A DNA stretch of 27,793 bases from Chloroflexia bacterium (GTDB taxonomy: Bacteria > Chloroflexota > Chloroflexia > Thermomicrobiales > JALYUS01): contig JAICIL010000015.1 in the NCBI GenBank assembly GCA_025924435.1, forward strand, positions 1-27,793, read 5' to 3'. Under the pieces are notes generated by a model. That model was not told where the DNA came from. It was given only the letters and a program-made list of their open reading frames with translations, and made no database searches. This document shows positions 7,716 through 15,955 of this stretch, piece after piece; positions within the stretch are counted from its first letter, which is position 1, and every line of letters starts with the position of its first letter. The translations under genes were made by a program, and so were the position numbers.

Positions 7716-10631
7716 ATGGCGCTACCCGAGGGATTCGGCGGCATGCTCCGCCGCCTCCGCCTCGCCGCCAATCTGACCCAGGACGAACTGGCCGAACGGG
7801 CGCGGATCAGCGCGCGCAGCGTCGGCGACATCGAGCGCGGCGTCAGTCGGGCACCGCGCCGGGACACCGTGGGCCTCCTCGCCGACGCACTGAACCTCAC
7901 GACACGCGAACGGGCCGCATTCGAGGCCGCCGCACGCCGCCTCGACCGGCGCTCGCTCACGCCATCCCGCACGGAGAACGCTCTGTCGGCGGCAGCCGCG
8001 CCGGGCCTGGCCGGTGCGCCGCGCGTGCCGTTCGTCGGGCGCGCCCGCGAGTTGGCGCTCATCGAGCAGCATCTCGCGGCGATCGGCCCGGTACTCCTCA
8101 TGGTGGCGGGGGAGCCAGGGATCGGAAAGTCTCGACTCCTCGGCGAAGCGGCCGCACGCGCCGCCGAGCGGGGATGGAGTGTATTGGAGGCCGGATGCCG
8201 GCGACCGGGCAGCCAGGAGCCGTATGCCCCGATCGTCGGGGCGGTGAAACGCTACCTCTCCGGGCGACCGGACGACGCGGTACGGGAGGATCTGCGGGGA
8301 TGTCGCTGGCTGGTGCGGATGTTGCCGGAACTGGCCGGGTCCGTGGATGCAGGATCCGCGACGTGGGCGCTGGCGGCCGATCAGGAGCGCCGCCTGATGT
8401 TCGATGCCGTCATCCGATTCCTCGCGAACGTGGCCGGGCCACGCGGGACGTTGCTGATCCTCGACGATCTGCAATGGGCGGGGCGCGACGCGGTAGATCT
8501 GCTCGCGGCCGTCATCCGGAGTACGGCGCCGATCCGCGTGATCGCCGCGTACCGCGATACGGAGGTGGCGCCGAACGATCCGCTCGCGGTCATGCTCGCC
8601 GATCTGGCGATCGCCGGACTGGTTATGCACCGCACCTTGGCGCCGCTCACCGCCGAGGAGTCCGCAGATCTCCTGGATGTGCTGCTCGACGGGAGCGCGG
8701 CGGACACCCGCGCGCAGGATCGTGCCGTGCTCCAGCGTTCGGGCGGCGTGCCGTTCTTCCTCATCAGTTGCGCGCAATGGCTGCAAGCGAAAACCCTGGA
8801 CGACAGCCGGGCGACCGTCCCGTGGGATGTGGCCCATAGCGTGCGCCAGCGGATTGCGGCGCTGGCCGATACCGTGCAGGCGCTCCTCGGGGCGGCGGCG
8901 ATCATCGGTCGGGACGTGCGCCCGCAGGTGCTTGCCGCAGTCACCGGCGAACCGGAGGACGCGATTTCCACCGCGCTGGAGGACGCCGCGCGGGCGCGGC
9001 TCCTCGTTGACCTCGGGCATACCTACGAATTCGCCCATGATGTGATCCGCGAGGTCGCCGAGGGTGATGTGGGCTCGGCGCGGCGACTGCTGCTGCACCG
9101 GCGCATCGCCGCCGCGATCGAGCATTTCCATGCCGACGCGCTCCCCGATCAGTACGAATCTCTCGCCTACCACTACCTGCGCGGCGAGGTGTGGGAACCC
9201 GCTCTCGCCTATCTCGCGCGATCCGGCGACAAGGCGCGGGCCGCACATGCGATGGGGCAAGCGCTGCATTGCTACGCGCAGGCGCTCGCGGTGTGCGAAA
9301 CGCTCGGCGCGGCCGGATTCGTAACGGCGGTGACAGTCGCGGAGAAGCGGGGCAATGTCTGTTTCGATAGCGGCGACTTCCCCGGCGCCGCAGCAGACTT
9401 CGACCGGATGCGGGCCGCCGCGCATTTGCTGGGCGACCGGCATCGGGAGGCGATGGCGCAGGCGTATCGCGGCATGGCGCTGCTCTACGCGCACGAGTTC
9501 GAGGACGCCGAGGCGGTCTTACGCGCCGCGCTCATGCTGGCGGGCACGGAGTTTCCCGACGCCCGCCTGCTCGCCGGGACGCAACTCGCCTCCTTGCTGT
9601 CGCTCATCGCCCGGCACGACGAGTTCGCGATCCTGCTTGCCGAGGCGGAGGCGCTGGCGCCAGCGGTGGACGATCCGCTGAGTCAGGCGTGGCTGAGCAT
9701 GATCGGCAACGAGCGGCGAACGTGGACCGGCCGGTATGATGATGCGGTGGCCTTCCTCGATAGCTGGCGCGGCGCGGTCGAACGGACGCACCAGATCACG
9801 ATGCTCCTGTGGAATCGCTGGGAAGAATCCCTCGCTCGTGGCGGCCGGGGAGATTACGACCGGGCCATCGCCCTGCTCGACGAAGCGCTGGCGACGAGCG
9901 AGCGGATCGGCGAGGTGGTGATCGCGGCACGCGCGATGAACACCCTCGGATGGATTTACGGCGAGTTGCAGGATCACGAACGTGCGATGGCGCTCAACCA
10001 ACATAGTCTCGCCGTGGCGAGCGCGGCGGAGATCGCGGACATGGAGATCCAGAATAATGCCCGCGTCAATCTCGGCGATAACCTCATGGCGCTCGGTCGC
10101 CCGGATGAAGCCGAGGGGTATTTCCGGCAGGTCGAACAGATCGTCCGCGATCCTCGCCCGCAGGATCGCTGGCTGCTCTGGCGGATCGCGCAGCACCTCT
10201 TTCACAGCCTGGGGGAGCTGCGGCTGACGCGCGGCGATGTTTCCCAGGCGCTCGCCTATGCCGACGAATGCCTGGCGCTTGCCGAACCGAGCGAGAGCAG
10301 GAAAAACATCGTCAAGGCACGCCGCCTGCGGGCGGAAGTGTTCCTCCGCATGGGCGCGCTCCCGCAGGCGCAGGAGGAACTGGGGATCGCGCTGCCGCTC
10401 GCCCGACAGATCGGCAACCCGCCGCAGTTGTGGAAGACGTACGCCGTGATTGCGCACCTGCGGCAAGCGCAAGCGCAGCCGGGGGATGCGATCCGCGCGT
10501 ACCGCAAGGCGCTGACGGTGATTGAGGCCGTTGCCGCCCGCCTTCAGGATATGGCGCTGCGCGAAGTGCTGCTCACGTCGCCACATGTGCAGTCAATTCG
10601 CGTGCGTAGCGCACCAGATGGGCAAGATTGA
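7716..10631 (+). CDS. XRE-HTH / AAA-type ATPase / TPR signalling regulator
   Basis: This 971-residue protein has three parts. An XRE/Cro helix-turn-helix occupies about residues 5-65 (ANLTQDELAERARISARSVGDIE). A STAND/MalT-like NTPase follows, with VPFVGRARELALIE as its entry motif, Walker A GEPGIGKS at 132-139 and Walker B LLILDDLQWAG near 246-256. The remaining residues, about 450-971, are a helical TPR array. Such proteins are ligand- and ATP-gated transcription regulators, and many are known from Chloroflexota and Actinobacteria. Here the HTH is at the N-terminus, unlike MalT. ATG 7716 follows GAGGGAGA (7701-7708); the earlier GTG at 7656 would add residues before the HTH. It is divergent from a methyltransferase gene. 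Target genes and inducer are unknown. Confidence 0.9.
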   Translation: MALPEGFGGMLRRLRLAANLTQDELAERARISARSVGDIERGVSRAPRRDTVGLLADALNLTTRERAAFEAAARRLDRRSLTPSRTENALSAAAAPGLAGAPRVPFVGRARELALIEQHLAAIGPVLLMVAGEPGIGKSRLLGEAAARAAERGWSVLEAGCRRPGSQEPYAPIVGAVKRYLSGRPDDAVREDLRGCRWLVRMLPELAGSVDAGSATWALAADQERRLMFDAVIRFLANVAGPRGTLLILDDLQWAGRDAVDLLAAVIRSTAPIRVIAAYRDTEVAPNDPLAVMLADLAIAGLVMHRTLAPLTAEESADLLDVLLDGSAADTRAQDRAVLQRSGGVPFFLISCAQWLQAKTLDDSRATVPWDVAHSVRQRIAALADTVQALLGAAAIIGRDVRPQVLAAVTGEPEDAISTALEDAARARLLVDLGHTYEFAHDVIREVAEGDVGSARRLLLHRRIAAAIEHFHADALPDQYESLAYHYLRGEVWEPALAYLARSGDKARAAHAMGQALHCYAQALAVCETLGAAGFVTAVTVAEKRGNVCFDSGDFPGAAADFDRMRAAAHLLGDRHREAMAQAYRGMALLYAHEFEDAEAVLRAALMLAGTEFPDARLLAGTQLASLLSLIARHDEFAILLAEAEALAPAVDDPLSQAWLSMIGNERRTWTGRYDDAVAFLDSWRGAVERTHQITMLLWNRWEESLARGGRGDYDRAIALLDEALATSERIGEVVIAARAMNTLGWIYGELQDHERAMALNQHSLAVASAAEIADMEIQNNARVNLGDNLMALGRPDEAEGYFRQVEQIVRDPRPQDRWLLWRIAQHLFHSLGELRLTRGDVSQALAYADECLALAEPSESRKNIVKARRLRAEVFLRMGALPQAQEELGIALPLARQIGNPPQLWKTYAVIAHLRQAQAQPGDAIRAYRKALTVIEAVAARLQDMALREVLLTSPHVQSIRVRSAPDGQD

Positions 10632-10746
10632 ATCCATCGGCGAAGAATTGCATCGCCTTTGTACCGGGGACAACCATATTTTCAAACCGGCTGCGCCCGT
10701 ATCCCATCTCTGTCATGGCTGCCGTGAGAGCGTGCGGGTGCACCAT
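10573..10746 (-). CDS. Possible small ORF or gene remnant (57 codons)
   Basis: An open frame on the minus strand starts at ATG 10746, just downstream of the MFS gene on the same strand. It encodes a 57-residue peptide of protein-like composition (for example GYGRSRFENMVVPGT). Its third-position GC, about 63% by hand count (36 of 57 codons), looks lower than in neighbouring genes. Its last 59 bases overlap the 3' end of the regulator on the opposite strand, and no strong ribosome-binding site precedes it. No family was recognised. It may be a real small gene, the tail of a decayed gene or chance, and the low score reflects that. Confidence 0.2.
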   Translation of the reverse strand: MVHPHALTAAMTEMGYGRSRFENMVVPGTKAMQFFADGFNLAHLVRYARELTAHVAT

Positions 10747-10765
10747 ATCGAGGAGCGTCTGCTTC

Positions 10766-11983
10766 TTAGGCGGTCTCGAACTCGCGCGTCTCCGGCAGGA
10801 GAATGGCGAGCGGGATGCCGAGGAGCGGGATGAGCGTCAGCACCTGGATGACGTGCGGCAGGCCGACGTGATCGGCGATCAGGCCGACCAGAATCGTGGC
10901 GAGCGCGCTGACGGTGTATTCGGCGGTGATCGCCAGCCCCGCGCCAGTCGCGCGGTCGTGCGGCATCAGTTCCTGCATCGCCGCGAGGGTGACGGGCGTC
11001 GTGCAGAGCAGCAGCAACCCGGCAATAAAGAGCGCGATGACCGACGGTACACCGCGCAGCACGGTGAAGAGGAAGAGCGGCAATGCGGAGAATGAGAGCG
11101 AGACGAGGATGATCGGCTTCCGCCCGACGTGGTCGCTGAGCGTGCCGCCGACGAAGCCGCCGATCACGCCCGCGAAGAAGAAGACCGAGGTCGCGATGCC
11201 CGCATAGGTCAGCGGTTCGCCGCGCTGCTTCAGATATTCCACGATGAAGAGGGCGAAGGCGTTGAGGACGACCCCGCGCACCATGATGACGCTGAGCAGG
11301 CGGCGGAGCGCCGGGCCTTGCGTCCGCAGCGCGCCGAAGAGGTCCCGGCGCGTCCGGGGCGCCGAACGGAGCCGGATCGGCGACAGACCGAAGAAGGTCA
11401 CCACGCCGATCGCCAGCGCGGGGAAGAAGGCGAGCGCCGTGCCGTGCAGCCCGAAGTGGTTGATGATGAAAACGACGACGATCGGGCCGATGCTGCGGCC
11501 AAAATCGCCGCCGTTCATGAAGATGGACATCCCGAGGCCCGACCGCCGACCCGCCGACGCCGCGACCGTCGCGATGGCGGGCGCGTGGAACATCGCGCTC
11601 GACAGGCCGCTGGCGAGCAACAGGAGCAGCACGACGACCGCGTTGGGCGCGATGCCGAGCGAGCAGGTGACGAGCGCGGTGGTGATCGGCGTGATGACGA
11701 GGAAGAGGCGGACGCTCGTGCGGTCCGCGTAGTAGCCGACGACGGGCTGCGAGAGCGAAAAGAGGCGCTGCGCGGGCTGCAAGAACCCGGCGAGGAAGAG
11801 GGAGAGGGCGAACTTGTCCGTCAGGAGCGGGATGAGCGGTGCGAGGAAGGCGGGGTACATATCGTGGAAGAAGTGCGCCGCCGTGATAAGGAAGATCGTG
11901 CGGCGATTGAAGGCCCGCGCCGTCGGCGTCACCGTCGCGGGCGTGGGGCTGGCGGCAAGCGTTGCCGCGTCACTCGTTGACAT
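10766..11983 (-). CDS. Major facilitator superfamily transporter, fosmidomycin-resistance-like
   Basis: This 405-residue integral membrane protein has about twelve hydrophobic segments in two halves. The first helix region HFFHDMYPAFLAPLIPLL resembles the start of the Fsr/fosmidomycin-resistance branch. Loop-2/3-type motifs are seen in both halves (GYYADRTSVR near 90, and GGTLSDHVGRKP in the second half). It likely exports a small molecule by proton antiport, with the substrate undetermined. ATG 11983 is chosen because it has a GGGAAA-type ribosome-binding site and gives a short cytoplasmic tail before helix 1; an upstream in-frame start at 12067 would lie inside the promoter. A plausible promoter sits at 12030-12059. 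It is the last clear gene of the leftward block. Confidence 0.9.
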   Translation of the reverse strand: MSTSDAATLAASPTPATVTPTARAFNRRTIFLITAAHFFHDMYPAFLAPLIPLLTDKFALSLFLAGFLQPAQRLFSLSQPVVGYYADRTSVRLFLVITPITTALVTCSLGIAPNAVVVLLLLLASGLSSAMFHAPAIATVAASAGRRSGLGMSIFMNGGDFGRSIGPIVVVFIINHFGLHGTALAFFPALAIGVVTFFGLSPIRLRSAPRTRRDLFGALRTQGPALRRLLSVIMVRGVVLNAFALFIVEYLKQRGEPLTYAGIATSVFFFAGVIGGFVGGTLSDHVGRKPIILVSLSFSALPLFLFTVLRGVPSVIALFIAGLLLLCTTPVTLAAMQELMPHDRATGAGLAITAEYTVSALATILVGLIADHVGLPHVIQVLTLIPLLGIPLAILLPETREFETA

Positions 11984-12029
11984 GAAAGCAGTTTCCCTTC
12001 CTCGCGCGGAACCCTTGTATCGCGCGGCA

Positions 12030-12059
12030 ACAATAGCACGCGCGCGCGTGGCAGGGCAA
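12030..12059 (-). promoter_or_regulatory. Candidate promoter for the MFS transporter gene
   Basis: On the minus strand TTGCCC (12054-12059) and TATTGT (12030-12035) are separated by 18 bases. A TG lies one base before the -10 hexamer, as in extended -10 promoters. The site is about 47 bases upstream of the transporter start. Confidence 0.55.
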
Positions 12060-12090
12060 GCACTCATCTGGCACTGACGGAGGCGATTCT

Positions 12091-12124
12091 CCGGTAGCGC
12101 AGACCGGAAAGCCTGCGCTGGCGG
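12091..12124. repeat. Palindrome downstream of the TolB-like lipoprotein gene
   Basis: The arms 12091-12102 and 12113-12124 form a 12-bp stem with one mismatch and one G-T pair, around a 10-base loop. The element begins one base after the lipoprotein stop codon on the transcribed strand. Read on the minus strand, it contains the GGCTTTCC core shared with the element at 1338-1396. It may protect or end the transcript; no T-tract is present. Confidence 0.65.
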
Positions 12125-12125
12125 G

Positions 12126-13352
12126 TCAGGGCGCGAAGCGGAGGGCGTAGATGTTGCTGTCGGTCAGCGCGTCGAAGACGATGCGCGTGCCATCGGGCGA
12201 CAGGTCCCACTCGTCCTGCGCGACGCGGAAGGGCAGGGCGGCGCGGTCGGTGAGCGGCGTCGTGCCGAGCGTCGCGGCGTCAATGCGGATGAGTTGATCC
12301 GCGCCGTTGTCCGTCTGGAATGGGAGGATGAGCAGGCCTTTGCTGTCCGGCGACCAGCGCACGCCGCCAATGAGCGGCAATTTCCGCTTCGCGCCGCCGT
12401 CCGCATTGGCGATGAAGAGGCCGTTATCCTCGGGCTTCTCTTCGAGCGCCGCGAGGTAGACGATCTGCCCGCCGTCCGGCGAGAGGCGGACGCCACGCGG
12501 CGAGAATGCGTCCACGATGCGCGTCAGCGCGCCCGAGTTGATGTCGAGGACATAGATGCCGGGGTTGCCGCCGTCCGTATCCCGTCCGGTGAACAACAGG
12601 CGCTGCCCATCCGGGAACCACGTCAAATCGGCCGCCCGGACGGTGGTGCCGCGCTGGCGGGCGTTCGCGCCGTCCGCGTTGGCGACCCAGACGCGGACGA
12701 GCCGGTCCACATTGGAACTCGGCTGTGCGCCCGGCGCGAGCGCGAGCCACGCGACCTGCCGCCCATCCCGCGAGAACCAGACGTACGCGGCGTTGTTCGC
12801 GATCGTCGCCGTGCTCTGCTTGCCGAACTCCTGGATGCGCGTCACGCGGTTGGCGAAGTCCGGGAAGGCGATCCGGCTGCCATCGGGGGCGACCGTCGCG
12901 GCGGAGGGGAAGAAGACGCTCGGCGGCCCGCTCGCGTCCGCCGGGACGGCCCAGGTGGCGGCGAGTTGCTGGCCCGGCGCGGCGTCCGTGTAGAGGATGC
13001 GCGCGCCGTCCGGGTGCCAGACAGGGTTCCGGCAGCAGCCGCCGTCGGTCAGTTTCGTCAGCGTCGGCTTGAAGGGTTGCGCGGTCGCCGTCGGCGCGGT
13101 CGCGGCGGTCGCGGCCGGTATCGCTGTCGGGATGGGCGTATCGGTTGGCACAGGCGTATCGGTCGCCGCATCCTGCTTGGCGGTGCGCGCCTGTGATGTG
13201 GCGGGGAGCGGGGTCGGGGCAGTCGCGCCCGGTGTGCTCGTCGGCGGGATCGGTGGCGGCGAGGAGGGCGGCGCGGTGTGCGTCGTCCCCCCATTGCTGC
13301 ACGCAACGAGGAGGAATACGGCGAAAAGAGCGAGGAGGCGCGCGCTACGCAT
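12126..13352 (-). CDS. TolB-like beta-propeller lipoprotein
   Basis: This 408-residue lipoprotein has a short N-terminus, a hydrophobic segment at 6-17 and a lipobox LVAC with Cys18. A long Pro/Thr/Ala-rich spacer (about 25-95) carries the protein away from the membrane. The rest is a beta-propeller of PD40/WD40-like blades, seen as repeated motifs of the type NPVWHPDGARILYT, VAPDGSRIAFPD, WFPDGQRLLFTG, LSPDGGQIVYLA and WSPDSKGLLIL. Such propellers usually mediate protein or ligand binding on the outer membrane face; no catalytic residues are evident. The ATG at 13352 overlaps the end of the M23 peptidase gene by 8 bases, so the two are almost certainly one transcript, and a shared role at the cell wall is reasonable. 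Confidence 0.88.
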   Translation of the reverse strand: MRSARLLALFAVFLLVACSNGGTTHTAPPSSPPPIPPTSTPGATAPTPLPATSQARTAKQDAATDTPVPTDTPIPTAIPAATAATAPTATAQPFKPTLTKLTDGGCCRNPVWHPDGARILYTDAAPGQQLAATWAVPADASGPPSVFFPSAATVAPDGSRIAFPDFANRVTRIQEFGKQSTATIANNAAYVWFSRDGRQVAWLALAPGAQPSSNVDRLVRVWVANADGANARQRGTTVRAADLTWFPDGQRLLFTGRDTDGGNPGIYVLDINSGALTRIVDAFSPRGVRLSPDGGQIVYLAALEEKPEDNGLFIANADGGAKRKLPLIGGVRWSPDSKGLLILPFQTDNGADQLIRIDAATLGTTPLTDRAALPFRVAQDEWDLSPDGTRIVFDALTDSNIYALRFAP

Positions 13353-14100
13353 AGGGTTCCCATGTCGGGTAGGTGACGAGGATGCTGCCGCCGAAGTGGA
13401 TATCCGGCTGGTCGCGCAGCGTCGCCCACTGGCGCGGATTGTTGAGGTTCTGGGCGAAGTTCGTGCCGCCCGCGCCGACGCCGAGCGTCAGCCGGTCCCA
13501 ATCGGCGGGGATGAGGTCCATCGGGTTCGTCGTCCCGCTCACGCCGTTGATGCGGATCTCCAGATGCAGGTGCGGCGCGCGGTCGCAGGCCGCGCTGTAG
13601 GGGTCGCCGGAGTGTGCGACGACATCGCCCGCCCGCACTTGCTGCCCGACCCGGACGAGCGTCGTCCGCTCGCGCAGATGGCCGTACATCGAGACGTAGC
13701 CGTTGGCGTGCTGGATCGCGAGGTTGTGCGGGGCGGAGCCGTACGGCCCGTCAATGCCGATCACCGTCCCGTCGGCGATGGCGAGCACGTTGCGGCCGCA
13801 ACGGGTCGCGAAATCCACGCCGAAGTGGATACCCTGCCCGGCGGCGTACAAGTCGGGCCAGTTGCGCTGCGCCCAGACGGTCGCGCCGTATCCCTGCGAG
13901 ACGAACCACGTATCCGGCCCCGGCGGCTCCGCGAAGGGCAGCCGGAACTGCGGCGCGTCCGCCTTCGCCGCGACCGGCGCGGAGACGGGCCGCACCGCCC
14001 CATTGACGAAGGCCGTCCCCGCGACGATCGCGCCGATGACGAGGAGTTGGAGGATGAACGGGCGGCCACCCTGCAGGGTAATCAGCATCTTCTGTCGCAT
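13345..14100 (-). CDS. M23 (LytM-type) endopeptidase, membrane-anchored
   Basis: This 251-residue zinc endopeptidase of the peptidoglycan-hydrolase family has one N-terminal transmembrane or signal segment (about 13-35) and a linker. The LytM domain follows with its zinc site: H92 and D96 in HFGVDFAT, H141 in MYGHLRE, and H177/H179 in HLHLEI. It should act outside the membrane on peptide cross-links, though some M23 proteins with this layout serve other envelope tasks. ATG 14100 gives a normal signal-anchor start; the frame stays open upstream only through palindromic intergenic DNA. A tail of about 50 residues follows the domain. The gene overlaps the downstream lipoprotein gene by 8 bases. 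Confidence 0.9.
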   Translation of the reverse strand: MRQKMLITLQGGRPFILQLLVIGAIVAGTAFVNGAVRPVSAPVAAKADAPQFRLPFAEPPGPDTWFVSQGYGATVWAQRNWPDLYAAGQGIHFGVDFATRCGRNVLAIADGTVIGIDGPYGSAPHNLAIQHANGYVSMYGHLRERTTLVRVGQQVRAGDVVAHSGDPYSAACDRAPHLHLEIRINGVSGTTNPMDLIPADWDRLTLGVGAGGTNFAQNLNNPRQWATLRDQPDIHFGGSILVTYPTWEPYA

Positions 14101-14138
14101 AGACGCAGTATACGGATCGAGGCCGCGATGGGCAACAG

Positions 14139-14266
14139 CCCTGGTCGAACACGCAGGGCGTATGCATTGTCGGGGAATCCTATCCCCCTGCCCCTTCCCT
14201 CCGAGGGAAGGGGCAGGGGGGATAGGATTCCCCGGATGGCGACAATGAAGAAACCCTGGTCGAACA
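14139..14266. repeat. 30-bp near-perfect inverted repeat with flanking direct repeats
   Basis: The arm 14172-14201 is complementary to 14203-14233 with a single bulged base and almost no loop. The outer blocks CATTGTC (14165-14171) and GACAATG (14241-14247) continue the symmetry after a 7-base offset. The whole lies between two direct copies of CCCTGGTCGAACA (14139-14151 and 14254-14266). It occupies the space between the M23 gene and the ABC permease gene. It contains no open frame and resembles a non-autonomous palindromic repeat rather than a terminator. Confidence 0.85.
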
Positions 14267-14280
14267 TGGCTTGCTTTTCT

Positions 14281-14345
14281 CGCCGGTGGCAGGCTTCCCC
14301 TGCCTCTCGTTGCGGGGAGGCAGGCTGGAAAGCCCGCGCCGCCGA
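14281..14345. repeat. Palindrome downstream of the ABC permease gene
   Basis: CTGCCTC (14300-14306) pairs with GAGGCAG (14317-14323). The flanking GGCTTCC (14292-14298) and GGAAAGCC (14327-14334) extend the stem imperfectly. The element ends five bases from the permease stop codon. On the minus strand it reads GCGCGGGCTTTCC, the same core as at 1338-1396. Confidence 0.65.
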
Positions 14346-14350
14346 TACAT

Positions 14351-15955
14351 CTACGCGGTGCGGATCGTGCGGCGGAAGAGCAGCGTGCCAAGCAGGAAGA
14401 AGCCGACCGCGAACGCGCCGAGGGCGATGAAGGTGTTCGGAGTCGCCGAGCCGCCGCGCAGCATGATGTCCTGCATCGCCTGCACGCCGTAGGTGATCGG
14501 CAAGGCGTACGAGACGACCCGCGCCCACGGGTAGAGCGTGTCAATGGGCAGGAAGAAATTGCCGAAGAAGACCGAGGCGAGCAGGATCAGCATCGCGTAT
14601 TGCACCGCCTGCGTCTCGCTGCTGGCGACGGCGGAGATGACGAGGCCGAGGCCGAGCGCGGCGGCGATCAGGAGGGCGATGAGCGCCGCGAATTCCGCGT
14701 AACTGCCCATCAGCGGCACCTTGAGCGCAAAACGGAGGAGCGCCGCGAGCACCGCGCCGGTGAGGGCCGCGACGAGCGCGTAGCCGATGAACTTGCCGAA
14801 GACGATCTCCGGCGTCGCGCTCGGCGTGACGCGGAAGAGTTCCGTCGCGCCGCTCGTCTTCTCGCGCACCAGCGTGAGGGCGGTGAGGGTGATGCTGACG
14901 TGCTGGAGGAGCAGGGCGAGCACGGCGGGCGCGTAGAAGGCGATAAAACTCGGCAGCACGGGCGCTTTGTTGTTGACCTCCGCCTGGAAGGGCGCAACGA
15001 GCACATCGGCGGGCGGCAACTGGAGCGCCTGCGCCCCCCGCTCGGCATTCTGGCTGTTCGTGACGAGATCGCCCGTCGCCTTGGTGTCCGGTTGGGCCGT
15101 CGCGAGATCCTGCGGCAGGGTGGCGCCCAGGTTCTTGATGATCGTCTGCACATTGCTCAGCGACTGATCCACGGCCCCCTCGCGCGCGGTGAGGTCGTCG
15201 TTCGCCGTGGATGGTGCGTTGAAGTAGCGCTCCGCGCCGGCGAGCAACTGCTCGCGCGTGTGCAAATCGGTCTGGTTGTTCGCCGTGATCGTCTGCATCT
15301 GGGCGAGCGTGTCCGCCGCGCCCTTCGCGTCCCGGCCGCGCACGCGATCGGAGAATTGGTTGGCATCCGTCTGCATCTGCTGCCCGTAGCCCTGGAGGGG
15401 TGGCCCTGCTGTGTTCTGATTCTGGCTCTTCGCCTGATTGACGACGGCGATCAGCACGCGGCGATTCAGTTCGTTCGCTTCGACGTAGGAGTAGAATTTG
15501 AGGTAGTTCGCCCGCACGGGTTCCAGTTCGTTGTACGTGACGTTGATCAGCGCGTGCTGCCCGTCCCGAATGCGTTGATACGCGTCGCCCGGCAGCGCGA
15601 CGATCACGGACGCCTTGCCCGCGCCGACGAGATTTTGCGCCTCCTCCGGCGTGCGCACGACGCTCTGGAGGGTGAACGGGAACTGGAACGCATCGGCGTA
15701 ATCGGCGGTGTTGGTGGAAAGCCCGGTCTGCTCCGGCACGACGAGCACCGTCGGCTGCTGGACGACCTGGCCCTTGAACGCGGTGCCGAAGAGCAGCAGG
15801 ATCGCGAACGGCCCGACGACGAGGCCGAGCAGGAGGCGCGGCTGCCGGAAGATTTCGTGCAGTTCCTTGCCCGTGAAGGCGATGCCGCGGACAGCGCCGC
15901 GGATGGGACGGTCAAGCAGCCACGGGCGGCGATGTGGGATCGCGCGGATTGCCAT
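14351..15955 (-). CDS. ABC-2 type transporter permease with large external domain
   Basis: This 534-residue integral membrane subunit has the usual ABC-2 layout. One membrane helix near residues 40-60 is followed by about 270 external residues. Five or six helices then occupy the last 200 residues, including an EKTSGATELFRVTPSATPEIVFGKF coupling region. The external domain includes a Gln/Asn/Ala-rich, probably helical stretch (about 170-310). With the ATPase encoded just upstream it forms an exporter, most likely for a lipid, drug or polymer; the cargo is unknown. ATG 15955 is chosen because AGGA lies eight bases upstream; an ATG nine bases earlier (15964) has no spaced ribosome-binding site. 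The gene overlaps the ATPase gene by 44 bases, which implies coupled translation. Confidence 0.9.
   Translation of the reverse strand: MAIRAIPHRRPWLLDRPIRGAVRGIAFTGKELHEIFRQPRLLLGLVVGPFAILLLFGTAFKGQVVQQPTVLVVPEQTGLSTNTADYADAFQFPFTLQSVVRTPEEAQNLVGAGKASVIVALPGDAYQRIRDGQHALINVTYNELEPVRANYLKFYSYVEANELNRRVLIAVVNQAKSQNQNTAGPPLQGYGQQMQTDANQFSDRVRGRDAKGAADTLAQMQTITANNQTDLHTREQLLAGAERYFNAPSTANDDLTAREGAVDQSLSNVQTIIKNLGATLPQDLATAQPDTKATGDLVTNSQNAERGAQALQLPPADVLVAPFQAEVNNKAPVLPSFIAFYAPAVLALLLQHVSITLTALTLVREKTSGATELFRVTPSATPEIVFGKFIGYALVAALTGAVLAALLRFALKVPLMGSYAEFAALIALLIAAALGLGLVISAVASSETQAVQYAMLILLASVFFGNFFLPIDTLYPWARVVSYALPITYGVQAMQDIMLRGGSATPNTFIALGAFAVGFFLLGTLLFRRTIRTA

Noticed and set aside
7722..9494. 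A 590-codon minus-strand frame opposite the large regulator
   Set aside because: The plus strand carries continuous Walker and TPR motifs here. The antisense product is compositionally biased and has no recognisable domain.
8000..10631. The regulator ATPase and TPR array as a STAND-type antiphage system
   Set aside because: It has an N-terminal XRE helix-turn-helix and no effector such as a nuclease, TIR or protease domain, so transcription regulation is the simpler reading.
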